This document shows, one piece after another, positions 7,238 to 15,669 of a stretch of DNA of 64,000 bases (its first letter is position 1; every line of letters starts with the position of its first letter). The translations under genes and the position numbers were made by a program. The notes below the pieces were generated by a model. That model made no database searches. It was not told where the DNA came from and was given only the letters and a program-made list of their open reading frames with translations. The DNA is from VAZQ01 sp963835165 (GTDB lineage: Bacteria; Pseudomonadota; Alphaproteobacteria; Rhizobiales; Xanthobacteraceae): NCBI GenBank assembly GCA_963835165.1, contig CAWIGD010000039.1, forward strand, positions 1 to 64,000. Reading direction: 5' to 3'.

Positions 7238-9334
7238 TCAAGCAACGATCAACGCATCCAATGCGGTCGCCCCTTGTCCCTTGGCGTGTACCATGAGCGG
7301 ATTGACGTCGATCTCAGTCAGCTCGGGAACAGTCTGCATCAGCCGACCAATGGCCATGACCACCTGCGCGACCGCCGCGATGTCCGCTGGCGGCGCACCC
7401 CGGAAACCGGCGAGCAGCTTGGCCGTGCGCAGGTTGTGCAACGCCTCGACGATCTGCCTTTCGTCCGCACCGACCGGCAAAAGCTTCACGTCGCCCAACA
7501 CCTCGACCCAGATGCCGCCGAGGCCGAGCAGCAATACCGTACCCCAGCCGGGATCGCGCTTGGCACCCACCATCAGCTCAATCCCTTTCGGCGACATCTT
7601 TTCGACGAGGGCGCCATCGAGCGCGATGCCGGGCGCAGCGCGTTTGACGTTTTCGACCAATGTGTCCCAGGCGGCGCGCACCGCGCTTTCATCGGCAAGA
7701 TTTAAGATGACGCCGCCCGCTTCGGTCTTGTGCGACAGCGCCGCAGCCTGCGCCTTCAGCACCACCGGGTAGCCGATGCGCTTGGCCACCATGATCGCTT
7801 CGTCGGCCGTGCGGGCAAGTTCGCCGTCGGGCACCCGAATGCCAGCGGCTGCGAGAACCTTCTTGCCTAGCCATTCGGGCTGCGCGCCCTTGCCAAGCTT
7901 GGGTAGCCCCTGGATCGGCTCGGGCGGCATGGTCGCGAGCGGACGGGCGAGCAAGCGGCCATAGCGTGTATAGAGCGCGATGGCGCGCATCATGCGATCT
8001 GACGATCGCGAGAATACGGCCGGGCTCTCGCGCACGGCTTCCATGACGTCGGGGCCGAGCGGCCAGGTGTCGCCGAGCGCGACCATTACTTTGGGTTTGG
8101 TCGATCCGACCATTCCTTTGTTGAAGCTCTCGACCGGGCGAGCGGCGTTGATCGGAAAGGAGAGGAACAGCATTCCGGTGTTCGGATCGTCGAGCAGCGC
8201 CTTGGCCGCCACGGACAGGGCGTCCGGCGCAAACCCGGCAGTGACGTCGAGGGGATTGCCGTAGTTCCCGTACGCGGGAAGTACCTCGCCGACCCTCTTC
8301 AGGGTGGCCGGCTCGAGTTCGGGAAGCTCAAGGCCGACCTCCTCGGCGAAATCGTTGGTCAGTCCCACATACGCGCCCGAGGCGGTGAGAATGCCGGGCC
8401 CCTTCGAAGGCGGTTCAGGATAGCGCACCAGGATCTGGACGAGATCCATCATCTCGTCCATGGTGTAAGCGACGATGGCGCCGGCATCCTCGACTTGCGT
8501 GCGCATCGTGGCGAAATCGCCAATCAGCGCGCCGGTGTGCGACAGCGCGGCCTTGCGCGCCTTTGCGCCGCGGCCCGCTTGCATCAGCACGATCGGTTTG
8601 CCGGCCGCGCGTGCGCGGCGACAGGCGGCGAGGAATTCCGCCGGCCGGCGGATCTGTTCGCAATAGAGCGCGATCACGCGGGTGGAACGGTCCTCAGCGA
8701 GGAACTCGACGAAATCGGTGCCTTCGAGGCCGGCCTCGTTGCCGGTCGAGATCACGTAGCTGAGCGGAAGGCCGAGGCCATCGGCGGCGCGCTGGAAGTG
8801 GCCGAGCAAGCCGCCACTCTGCCCGACGAAGGCAACACCTCCTTCGACGTTGCGCCGTGCCTCGCGCGCGAACAGCATGTGCAGCCACATGCCGTCGACG
8901 TTGTTCGTCATGCCGAGGCAATTGGGTCCCACGACCGCAAGTCCGGCCGCCCGCGCGGTGGCGGTGACGGCGTCCTGTGTCGTTTGATCACCGACCTCGG
9001 CAAAGCCGGCAGCGAATATCATCGCCGAGCCGACCTTGCGGCGCGCACAGGCCTCGATCGCTTCGTGAACGCCGGCAGCCGGGAGCGTGAAGACAGCGAG
9101 GTCCACGCCCTCGGGCAGTTCGTCCGGGCTCTTGAGCACAGGCCGGCCGTCGATCGGTTCGGTGCTGCGGCCAACCAGATGGATGTCGCCCTTGAAGTTA
9201 TTGAGCTTGAGCGATTGCAGGATCACTTGGCCCGCGCTCCCGGCGCGCGCCGACATTCCGACGATAGCCACTGATCGCGGTCGCAGGAACCTGGCGACGG
9301 CCTGGGGCCCGCGCGCGGCCTCCGGACCGGTCAT
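7238..9334 (-). CDS. NDP-forming acyl-CoA synthetase (acetate-CoA ligase family, fused alpha-beta)
   Basis: About 698 residues combine an N-terminal CoA-binding Rossmann domain (SVAIVGMSARAGSAGQVIL), a succinyl-CoA-synthetase-like middle region and a C-terminal ATP-grasp domain (GYPVVLKAQAAALSHKTEAGG). The middle region carries LSHTGALIGD near residue 265, where the His is the expected phosphorylated residue. The family interconverts an acid, CoA and ATP with acyl-CoA, ADP and phosphate. The ATG at 9334 is chosen because it overlaps the stop of the upstream DUF35 gene by 4 bp (ATGA); a longer in-frame start at 9394 would intrude into that gene. It most likely activates the substrate, or salvages a CoA product, of the adjacent thiolase/ACAD block. 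Confidence 0.9.
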   Translation of the reverse strand: MTGPEAARGPQAVARFLRPRSVAIVGMSARAGSAGQVILQSLKLNNFKGDIHLVGRSTEPIDGRPVLKSPDELPEGVDLAVFTLPAAGVHEAIEACARRKVGSAMIFAAGFAEVGDQTTQDAVTATARAAGLAVVGPNCLGMTNNVDGMWLHMLFAREARRNVEGGVAFVGQSGGLLGHFQRAADGLGLPLSYVISTGNEAGLEGTDFVEFLAEDRSTRVIALYCEQIRRPAEFLAACRRARAAGKPIVLMQAGRGAKARKAALSHTGALIGDFATMRTQVEDAGAIVAYTMDEMMDLVQILVRYPEPPSKGPGILTASGAYVGLTNDFAEEVGLELPELEPATLKRVGEVLPAYGNYGNPLDVTAGFAPDALSVAAKALLDDPNTGMLFLSFPINAARPVESFNKGMVGSTKPKVMVALGDTWPLGPDVMEAVRESPAVFSRSSDRMMRAIALYTRYGRLLARPLATMPPEPIQGLPKLGKGAQPEWLGKKVLAAAGIRVPDGELARTADEAIMVAKRIGYPVVLKAQAAALSHKTEAGGVILNLADESAVRAAWDTLVENVKRAAPGIALDGALVEKMSPKGIELMVGAKRDPGWGTVLLLGLGGIWVEVLGDVKLLPVGADERQIVEALHNLRTAKLLAGFRGAPPADIAAVAQVVMAIGRLMQTVPELTEIDVNPLMVHAKGQGATALDALIVA

Positions 9335-9783
9335 GCTGTCCCCTTGTCCGGCTGGAACATGAGCAGATGCGTGCCGTCGTCGAGCGGATGCCAATACGGC
9401 TTCACCTTTATGCCGATCTTCAGCTCCTCGGCTTTACAGTTGACGATGTTGGCGATGAAGTTGACGCCAACGTCCAGCGTCACGCTCACCACGGCGTAGG
9501 GCTCGGCACCACGGAAGGCAGGCGTTCCGCGCTCAGTGATGGTGTAGGAAAACACCACGCCCTTGCCGGACACCTCGCGCCATTCGATGTCGCGCCGCCG
9601 GCCCGTGAAGATGCTCACCGGACGCGGGAAGTGCTGGTACTTGCCGGTCGCCTTGCAATACTGGATGACGAGCTTCTTCTGCTTCGTCGCCTCCCAATAC
9701 GGCTCGGAAAAATCGAAGTGCTTGATGGTGCGCTTGACGCCCAGCGTGTCGTTCAATGCTTTGGTCATGATCGCCTCGCTCAT
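9331..9783 (-). CDS. DUF35/OB-fold protein, thiolase partner, with a degenerate zinc ribbon
   Basis: About 150 residues with the arrangement of Zn-ribbon/OB-fold (DUF35) proteins. An N-terminal helix (FSEPYWEATKQKKLVIQYC) leads into the ribbon segment, followed by the OB domain (SGKGVVFSYTI...GAEPYAVVSVTLD...IVNC). Such proteins form complexes with thiolase-like enzymes or aldolases and help position acyl-CoA substrates. Only Cys43 of the four ribbon cysteines remains (YCKATGKYQHFPRP in place of CxxCG...CPxC), so zinc is probably not bound. The start at 9783 overlaps the thiolase stop by ATGA, and its own stop overlaps the next start, giving three coupled genes. Confidence 0.85.
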   Translation of the reverse strand: MSEAIMTKALNDTLGVKRTIKHFDFSEPYWEATKQKKLVIQYCKATGKYQHFPRPVSIFTGRRRDIEWREVSGKGVVFSYTITERGTPAFRGAEPYAVVSVTLDVGVNFIANIVNCKAEELKIGIKVKPYWHPLDDGTHLLMFQPDKGTA

Positions 9784-10949
9784 TCCGGGACCAGAACCAA
9801 GGCCGCGCTCGAGCCCCAGTTGCGTCCGTAGTTGATCCAACCGATGCCCGTCACCAGCGCATTCCTGGTGTCTTTGACCTGACGTTTGCCGCCCTCGCCG
9901 CGCAGTTGCCGCACCGCCTCGACTAAGTTGTGCGACGAGCAGGCTGCCTGTCCCGCAGAAATCTGGCCGCCACCGGTGTTGAGCGGCAGATCGCCGTTGT
10001 AGGAGAAATCATGATCGCGGATGAACTGTACGCCTTCGCCCGCTTTGCAGAAGCCGAAGGCCTCGAACTGCAGCATGATCGCGATGATGAAATCATCGTA
10101 GGGATGGAACGAGGCAACGTCCTTGATGCCGATCGCAGCAGCACCGAGCGCCTTCTTGCCGCAGATTTCGTGACCGCTCTTGGTCACATCGACCAGGTTC
10201 TCGCCGCCCTTGAAGTTGGTCCGCTCGGCATAGCCAATCGGGATGATGCACTTGGAAAGCCCTTTTTCCTTTGCGCGCTTGCGGCTCATCATAAGTAAGC
10301 CTGCCGCCCCGTCGGTCCGCATGACACAGTCCAACAACCGAATCGGATCGGCGATGATGCGAGAGTTCATGTAATCGTCGATGGTGATCGGCACCCGCAG
10401 CTTCTCGCAGGCGTTCTCGTTCAAGAGCGCGTGGTTGCGCTGCGTCACCGCCAGCTTGCCCAACATCCGGTAGTCGAGGCCATATTTCGCCTCGTAGGCC
10501 CGGGTGAGCAAGCCGAACGCGCCGGGCGGTCCCATCAGGCCGTAAGGGTCGGTCCACTCGCGCCGGTAGGAGTGGCTGTGGTCGGTTCGGTCCTCCAGCA
10601 CGTGGGTGTCGGCAAACAACAGGAACGCGACATCGCACATCCCGTAATCGATCGCGGCAGCCGCGCGGGCGACGCAGCCTGCCGCCGAACAGCCACCGGT
10701 GTGGACCTGCTCGCAGAAGCCAACTTCGAGGCCCAGCACGTCGGCCGTGGTTTGCGCCCAGAACGGATTAGCGGCACCGGTGCCGGTCAGTCCCGCCATC
10801 ACCAAGCCGTCAATCTCGTCTTTGGCGATGCCAGTCTTGTCGAGCAACTCCTCAAGAATCTCGCCGGCCAGTACCCAGACGTTGCGGTCGCTTTTCTCCA
10901 TCACCTTGGTTTCGGCGTAAGCCACGATGGCGTTGTCACGCAGACTCAT
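9780..10949 (-). CDS. Thiolase family protein (SCP2-like / acetyl-CoA acetyltransferase type)
   Basis: A 389-residue thiolase-fold enzyme. VHTGGCSAAGCV places Cys87 where SCP2-type thiolases have the nucleophile. The C-terminal NTGGGQISAGQA block matches the NTxGGQLSxGQA motif of DUF35-associated thiolases rather than the GHPxG of classical ones; the following ACSSHN is unusual. These enzymes cleave or condense beta-ketoacyl-CoA or do retro-aldol chemistry with a DUF35 partner, as in steroid side-chain degradation. A GGGAG lies 9-10 nt upstream of the ATG. It is translationally coupled to the DUF35 gene downstream. Whether it is a true thiolase or an aldolase is open. Confidence 0.88.
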   Translation of the reverse strand: MSLRDNAIVAYAETKVMEKSDRNVWVLAGEILEELLDKTGIAKDEIDGLVMAGLTGTGAANPFWAQTTADVLGLEVGFCEQVHTGGCSAAGCVARAAAAIDYGMCDVAFLLFADTHVLEDRTDHSHSYRREWTDPYGLMGPPGAFGLLTRAYEAKYGLDYRMLGKLAVTQRNHALLNENACEKLRVPITIDDYMNSRIIADPIRLLDCVMRTDGAAGLLMMSRKRAKEKGLSKCIIPIGYAERTNFKGGENLVDVTKSGHEICGKKALGAAAIGIKDVASFHPYDDFIIAIMLQFEAFGFCKAGEGVQFIRDHDFSYNGDLPLNTGGGQISAGQAACSSHNLVEAVRQLRGEGGKRQVKDTRNALVTGIGWINYGRNWGSSAALVLVPE

Positions 10950-11012
10950 CGTTCACTCCCGTTGAATATTGAATGTTCCGCTTCTTGTGGGTCACGCGAC
11001 TCCGAGATTGCT

Positions 11013-11795
11013 CTACTCCGGCCGCACCCGCGCCGCGGTCTTGTCGAGGAATTGATGCATCCGCTCGATCAACTCGGGACTGCGGGTGTATTCCGCCACC
11101 ATCCGTTCGAAGAACAAGCCATCGTCGTACGACATATCCTGGATGCGCGGCAGGCTGTTGGTGATCGCAAAGTTCGACAAGGGTGCGTTCTTGCAGATAT
11201 TCAAGGCTAGCTCTTTCGCCTTGGTCATCGCCTGCCCCTTCGGCACCACATACTGTACGATGCCGTAGCGCTCGGCGTCGTCAGGCTTGAGCACTCGACC
11301 GGTCAGCATCATGTCCTGCATGCGGGCAAAGCCGAGCAGCCGCGCCACGCGAACCGAGCCGCCACCGCCGATAAAAATGCCGCGCGTTCCCTCCGGTAAA
11401 GCGAAGAACGTCGTTTCGTCCGCGACACGGATGTGTGCGGCCGCGGCGGTCTCGAGTCCACCGCCCAACGTCGCGCCGTGCAGCGCCGCGATGAAGGGAA
11501 TGTTGCCGCGCGCCATCGCTTCAAAATAGGTGTTGCGATTGAACGGAAACGGCAGCCGCTCCGAGCGGCCGGTTTTCCAGTTCTCGGCCGCCCAGCGCAG
11601 GTCGAGCCCGGCGCAGAAGTTATCGCCATGGCCAAAAATGATGCCGCACTTCGCCTCCTCGCCAGCGCGATCGATGGCCTCGCGCAACTGCTTCATCACA
11701 GTCGGGTTGAAGCAGTTGCGCTTGTCGGGGCGGTTGAGGCCGACAAGGGCGATGTCTCCCTCCAACTCGTAGGTGACCGTTTGCTCTTCACTCAT
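11013..11795 (-). CDS. Enoyl-CoA hydratase/isomerase (crotonase) family protein
   Basis: About 260 residues of crotonase fold. HGATLGGGLE gives the oxyanion-hole region and Glu115; FALPEGTRGIFIGGG gives Glu135. These are the two acidic residues used by enoyl-CoA hydratases, so hydratase activity is plausible. A GHGDNFCAGLDL segment forms the first CoA-binding loop. The start at 11795 (MSEEQ) aligns with the fold; six extra residues are possible from 11813. It lies between the thiolase and two acyl-CoA dehydrogenases, consistent with step two of a beta-oxidation-like route on an unidentified acyl-CoA. Confidence 0.9.
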   Translation of the reverse strand: MSEEQTVTYELEGDIALVGLNRPDKRNCFNPTVMKQLREAIDRAGEEAKCGIIFGHGDNFCAGLDLRWAAENWKTGRSERLPFPFNRNTYFEAMARGNIPFIAALHGATLGGGLETAAAAHIRVADETTFFALPEGTRGIFIGGGGSVRVARLLGFARMQDMMLTGRVLKPDDAERYGIVQYVVPKGQAMTKAKELALNICKNAPLSNFAITNSLPRIQDMSYDDGLFFERMVAEYTRSPELIERMHQFLDKTAARVRPE

Positions 11796-11834
11796 GAATG
11801 GCTCCTGGTTCAACGGGACATGGTAGCGCTCGCA

Positions 11835-12929
11835 CTACGCAGTTAGGCCAGCAATTGCGACATAGCGGCGGCGCTGCGCCGCCGCATTCCCGAACAGCGA
11901 CGACAGCAGCATCGCCCGCTTGAGATAGAGGCCGATGTCGTGTTCATCGGTGAATCCAATCGCGCCGTGAAGCTGGATACAGGCCTTGGTGACAAACAGC
12001 GCGTCTTCCGATGCCTTGGCCTTCACGGCGACGGCCAGCGCGGGATCGATGCGATAGGGATCATTGTTGGCCGCGACCTGAAACACCAGCGACCGGGTCG
12101 TCTCGGTCCGAATATAGAGGTTGACCGCCTGGTGCTGCAGCGCCTGGAAGCTCCCGATCGGTTTTCCGAACTGCTTGCGGATGCGCAGATAGTCGAATGT
12201 GATCTCTTGCGCTTTTTCCATCACGCCAAGCAGTTCGGCGGAAACCGCCATCAGCGCGAGATTGTGGAGCGCATCCACCGCATTCCTCGATGACTGACGC
12301 GATGGAGCAAAGTCGGCCGGCGCATCTTTGAGGCTGAGCGTTGAAAGCTTGCGGCCCTCCACCGTCTGCGTCGTCGCCAGCATGCAGCCGGGCGCATTAC
12401 GCGCCACATAGCACAACGTCGGCCCATCGCGCCCGCTGGCGCTGACGAGAAAGCCGTCGGCGCCGTCGGCGCAAACAAACATCTTTCTCCCGGTCAAACG
12501 GAGCGTTCCGTTCTCCCCGGCCACCTGCGTACGCGGTGCAAGCGGGTTGTCGCCATAGACGTTCTCTTGCAGCGCCGGAACGATCAGCGCCTCGCCTGCC
12601 ATTGCCCGTTCCAGCATCGGATGCGGCGCGTGCCCCTGCGCCAGGGCAGCAGCGGAGATCGCCGCCAGCCCAATTGGCTCGCAGACGAGCCCGCGCCCGG
12701 CCTGCTCAAGCACCAGCGCGAGCTCGGTGAGGCCGAGACCCAGGCCGTTCGCAGAACACGGAACGAGGATGCCAAGCCACCCGAGGTCCCCCGCCTGGCG
12801 CAGACGTGCCGGCGCAAAGCTCGGATCCTGTTCGCGAAATACGCGCGCCACCTTCGGTCCGGCCGCCACGACGAATTTGGCGGCGCTGTCGCGCAACAGA
12901 GTCTGCTCCGATGTCAGATGCAGATCCAT
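11835..12929 (-). CDS. Acyl-CoA dehydrogenase, short divergent subunit
   Basis: A 364-residue ACAD-fold protein with the C-terminal helices QLHGAIGFTDEHDIGLYLKRAMLL and RKQFGKPIGSFQALQHQAV. The central beta domain is short, and the usual catalytic-Glu loop is absent. Members like this often form heteromers with a neighbouring ACAD that supplies the base, as described for alpha2-beta2 steroid ACADs in actinobacteria. The adjacent gene (12951-14102, 21 bp upstream on the same strand) is the obvious partner. Heteromer formation here is an inference from adjacency and divergence. Confidence 0.9.
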   Translation of the reverse strand: MDLHLTSEQTLLRDSAAKFVVAAGPKVARVFREQDPSFAPARLRQAGDLGWLGILVPCSANGLGLGLTELALVLEQAGRGLVCEPIGLAAISAAALAQGHAPHPMLERAMAGEALIVPALQENVYGDNPLAPRTQVAGENGTLRLTGRKMFVCADGADGFLVSASGRDGPTLCYVARNAPGCMLATTQTVEGRKLSTLSLKDAPADFAPSRQSSRNAVDALHNLALMAVSAELLGVMEKAQEITFDYLRIRKQFGKPIGSFQALQHQAVNLYIRTETTRSLVFQVAANNDPYRIDPALAVAVKAKASEDALFVTKACIQLHGAIGFTDEHDIGLYLKRAMLLSSLFGNAAAQRRRYVAIAGLTA

Positions 12930-12950
12930 GACCGTCTATTGTGCAGTCCG

Positions 12951-14102
12951 TCAGCTTGGGAGGTTCAGCACGCGGCGGGCGAGGACGTTGCGCTGGATTT
13001 CTGATGAGCCGCCATAGATTGTCACGCGCCGCGACTGAAGGAACGAGGCGGCGACATCCACCGCGCCGAAATCAGTCGCGATGGGCTTGTCGGTCAACGC
13101 GTGGCCGCCGGCCGCCTCGATCAATAGGTCGTTGAGGGCCTGAAGAAGTTCGGATCCGAAAATCTTGATCATCGACGATTCCGGGCCGGGACTTTGCCCC
13201 TGATTGCTAAGCTCCACCACATGACTGAACAGCGCCGATAGCGCCGTGACATCGATACTGGCTGCCGCGAGCCGTTCCTGAAACGTCGGGTCCGCCATGA
13301 TTCCGGAAGCGCGCGCCATCGTCTTGATGCGCTCGAGCGCCATCAATGCGAATTGCGGGTTCGAGGTCGCCAAGCGCTCATGTCCCAGCAAAGCATTTGC
13401 GATGCGCCAGCCATCGTGCAGTTTTCCGACCAGGTTTTCGGCTGGCACGATCACATCGTCGAAGAACACCTCGCTGAATTCATCATCGCCCGCGATCGTC
13501 TTGATCGGCCTGATCCTGATGCCTGGGCTGTGCAAATCAAGCAGCAGGAAGCTGATGCCGGCCTGCCGCGGCTGAGCTTGCGGATCGGTGCGCACTAGCG
13601 CGAACATCCAGTCCGAATGATGCGCCCAGGTGGTCCAGATCTTTTGCCCTCGCACCACGAAATGATTGCCCTCCAGCGTTGCGCGGGTCGAAAGGCTGGC
13701 AAGGTCGGAGCCTGCGCCCGGCTCGGAATAGCCCTGCGCCCAGATCACAGTACCCGCAATGATGGGCGGCAGATGTTGCGCCTTCTGTGCGTCGGTCCCG
13801 AACTCCATCAGGATCGGGCCGATGTGATTGAGACCTTGCGCCGGCAGCTGCGGTGCGCCAATGCGCGCCAGCTCCTCCGTCATGATGATCTGTTCGTTGA
13901 GGGTGGCACCCATGCCGCCATGTTGCCTGGGCCAATGCGGTGCGACCCAGCCTTTGCGCGAGAGCTTGTGATACCAGGGCATCAGTTCCACCGGCGGCGG
14001 GCGTGCCGTGCGCCCCCGAAGCGCAACCGGAAGATTGGCTTCCAACCATGTCCGTACGTCCATGCGGAAGTCGGCTTCAGCAGGCGTGTCACGACGGAAC
14101 AT
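12951..14102 (-). CDS. Acyl-CoA dehydrogenase
   Basis: A 383-residue ACAD with intact family motifs: GYSEPGAGSDLASLSTRA (flavin/substrate region), GQKIWTTWAHHSDW, and a C-terminal IYGGSSEIQRNVLARRVL, the flavin- and oligomer-contact segment common to FadE-type enzymes. Adjacent to a second, shorter ACAD and followed by crotonase and thiolase genes, it likely performs the first oxidation on the acyl-CoA made by the NDP-forming synthetase. It begins the minus-strand catabolic run. The 108 bp between it and the Bug gene upstream may hold the promoter. Confidence 0.92.
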   Translation of the reverse strand: MFRRDTPAEADFRMDVRTWLEANLPVALRGRTARPPPVELMPWYHKLSRKGWVAPHWPRQHGGMGATLNEQIIMTEELARIGAPQLPAQGLNHIGPILMEFGTDAQKAQHLPPIIAGTVIWAQGYSEPGAGSDLASLSTRATLEGNHFVVRGQKIWTTWAHHSDWMFALVRTDPQAQPRQAGISFLLLDLHSPGIRIRPIKTIAGDDEFSEVFFDDVIVPAENLVGKLHDGWRIANALLGHERLATSNPQFALMALERIKTMARASGIMADPTFQERLAAASIDVTALSALFSHVVELSNQGQSPGPESSMIKIFGSELLQALNDLLIEAAGGHALTDKPIATDFGAVDVAASFLQSRRVTIYGGSSEIQRNVLARRVLNLPS

Positions 14103-14210
14103 GGCGATGAAATCTCATACTGATGCGGACGCTGCAACTCTACACCGGATAGAGGTTGCGGGCAGGACAGGTTTTCGACACAGACGCCGGGCGTGATGCC
14201 CCTCGAAACC

Positions 14211-15188
14211 TCATTCCACTTTGATGTTGGCGGCCTTTACGACGGCGGTCCACTTCGCCAGCTCGTCGGCGAGCAGCTTTTCGAATTCGGCTGGCGTGCC
14301 GATCTTGATCTCGGCGCCGAGCGTGTCGAGCCGCGCGCGCGTCTCCGCCGGAGCAAGGCTTTCGCGGAACGCGCCATTAAGCTTCTGGATGATGTCGGGG
14401 GGCGTCCCGGCCGGTGCCACCACGCCGAGCCAGAATGTCGCTTGCAGCTTGGGATAGCCGGCCTCGATCACGGTCGGGACATCCGCCAACTTCTGGCTGC
14501 GTGTGGCGCTGGTGATCGCCAGCGGGCGTAGTTGCCCGGATTGAATGTGCGGCAGCACTGTGGTCATCGGGTCGGCGACCATCTGAACCTCGCCCGCCAC
14601 GATGGCAGCGAGCATCGGCGCCGTGCCGCGATAGGGCACATGCAAGATGTTGACGCCGGCGTCGAGCTTGAACAGTTCGGCGAGTAGATGCGGAGCGGTG
14701 CCGAAGCCCTGCGAACCCCAGCTGATCTTACCTGGATTGGCCTTGGCGTAGGCCACGAGCTCGGCCAGCGTCTTTACCGGCACGTCTTGGTGAACGACCA
14801 CGACCTGGGGGGTGTCGATGAGCTGGCCGACCGGCACAAACGCCTTGACCGGATCGTAGCCGATGTTGCCGTGCACGGCCGGGCCGGTGGTCAACGAGCC
14901 GCCCGGCGTGATCAGGAGGGTATAGCCGTCGGGATCAGAGGTCGCGACGAACTTTGCGCCGATGCTGCCGCCGGCGCCGCCGCCGCGGTTCTCCACCACG
15001 ATGTTTTGGCCGAGGACTGCCCCGAGCCGGTCCGAGATGATGCGTGCCATGCCGTCGGTCGGCCCGCCGGCAGGGAACGGCACGACCATCCGGATCGGCC
15101 GATTGGGATAGGCTTGGGCGTGCGCAGGCTCGATGCCGTGCAACGCCCATCCGGCGCACAGCGATGCTGCAAGCAGGGCTCTCATCAT
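14211..15188 (-). CDS. Tripartite tricarboxylate transporter (Bug family) substrate-binding protein
   Basis: A 325-residue exported protein. The signal peptide ends near AHA-QAYPNRPI, and the mature start YPNRPIRMVVPFPAGGPTD is the Bug signature. GSQGFGTAPHLLAELFK and HVPYRGTAPML are the ligand-cleft loops, and the C-terminus has the usual LADELAKW. Bug proteins bind small carboxylates (often aromatic or dicarboxylic) in the periplasm and hand them to TctA/TctB membrane proteins, which are not in the window. It sits upstream of the ACAD/thiolase run on the same strand and may deliver its substrate (inference). Confidence 0.92.
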   Translation of the reverse strand: MMRALLAASLCAGWALHGIEPAHAQAYPNRPIRMVVPFPAGGPTDGMARIISDRLGAVLGQNIVVENRGGGAGGSIGAKFVATSDPDGYTLLITPGGSLTTGPAVHGNIGYDPVKAFVPVGQLIDTPQVVVVHQDVPVKTLAELVAYAKANPGKISWGSQGFGTAPHLLAELFKLDAGVNILHVPYRGTAPMLAAIVAGEVQMVADPMTTVLPHIQSGQLRPLAITSATRSQKLADVPTVIEAGYPKLQATFWLGVVAPAGTPPDIIQKLNGAFRESLAPAETRARLDTLGAEIKIGTPAEFEKLLADELAKWTAVVKAANIKVE

Positions 15189-15669
15189 CTTGGGCTCCTC
15201 CGCGTTAGTCCGGCAACGCAGTTCGTCATTGTATCCCGGGATTCCTCAGATGACTCTCGGACTGGCGTGAATATCTGCGATACGTGCCTAGAAATTTCCT
15301 GTTCGTTTGGCAGGGAATTTCCGCTGAAGCCTTTGAATTCACCCCTCTACCGGGCATCAAGACGTTGCGAAGTGCCCGAACCTGCAAAATTTCCCTGATA
15401 AATTCCCTGTTAGCAGGGGAAATGGGAGGAGAGACGGGTTCGTAGTGGACTGCATCCCCAGCCAGCCAGTCCCCTCTCTGAGGTGATGTCCGCCTTTGAG
15501 AAGAATCATCAAGACCGAAAAAATGCTCTAGTATCCGCCGATCGCCAGGCCACCGCGAAACTTGTGACTTAGAGGCTGGGGAACAGATGTTGTGCATCCG
15601 GCGAGCCCTTGCGCTCGAAATATCCGACGAGCCGATGCCGTTTGCGACGCTTCTGCGACGGCATGGATC
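15189..15669. repeat. Gene-free divergent region with hairpin repeats
   Basis: No gene is supported in this 480-bp interval between the divergent Bug and M24 genes. Two short inverted repeats of related sequence are visible. At 15292-15320, AAATTTCCTG faces CAGGGAATTT across a short loop. At 15400-15423, AATTCCCTG faces CAGGGGAAAT. The segment is less GC-rich than its surroundings and resembles a dispersed intergenic repeat. It ends in the 17-bp sequence shared with the tRNA-Gln 3' flank. Promoters for the flanking genes must also lie here but are not distinct by eye. Confidence 0.5.
15456..15472 (+). repeat. Candidate attachment-type direct repeat, copy 2
   Basis: Exact 17-base match to 5912-5928 at the tRNA-Gln 3' end, in the same orientation. 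A GGGTTCG at 15436-15442 upstream resembles the T-loop region of the tRNA, and downstream TCTCTG and ATGTCCG blocks also match. This could be the far end of an island inserted at the tRNA or a degraded tRNA 3' copy. No recombinase gene accompanies it. Confidence 0.45.

Noticed and set aside
6972..7241. Minus-strand frame whose beginning (ALAAFRPGEIEKWKSWWAAL) resembles a Bug protein C-terminus
   Set aside because: The likeness covers about 20 residues only, and the rest overlaps the SDR N-terminus. Too weak to call a remnant.
14211..15188. Assigning a specific substrate to the Bug binding protein from its neighbours
   Set aside because: Ligands of this family are not predictable from sequence, and the catabolic block substrate is itself unknown.
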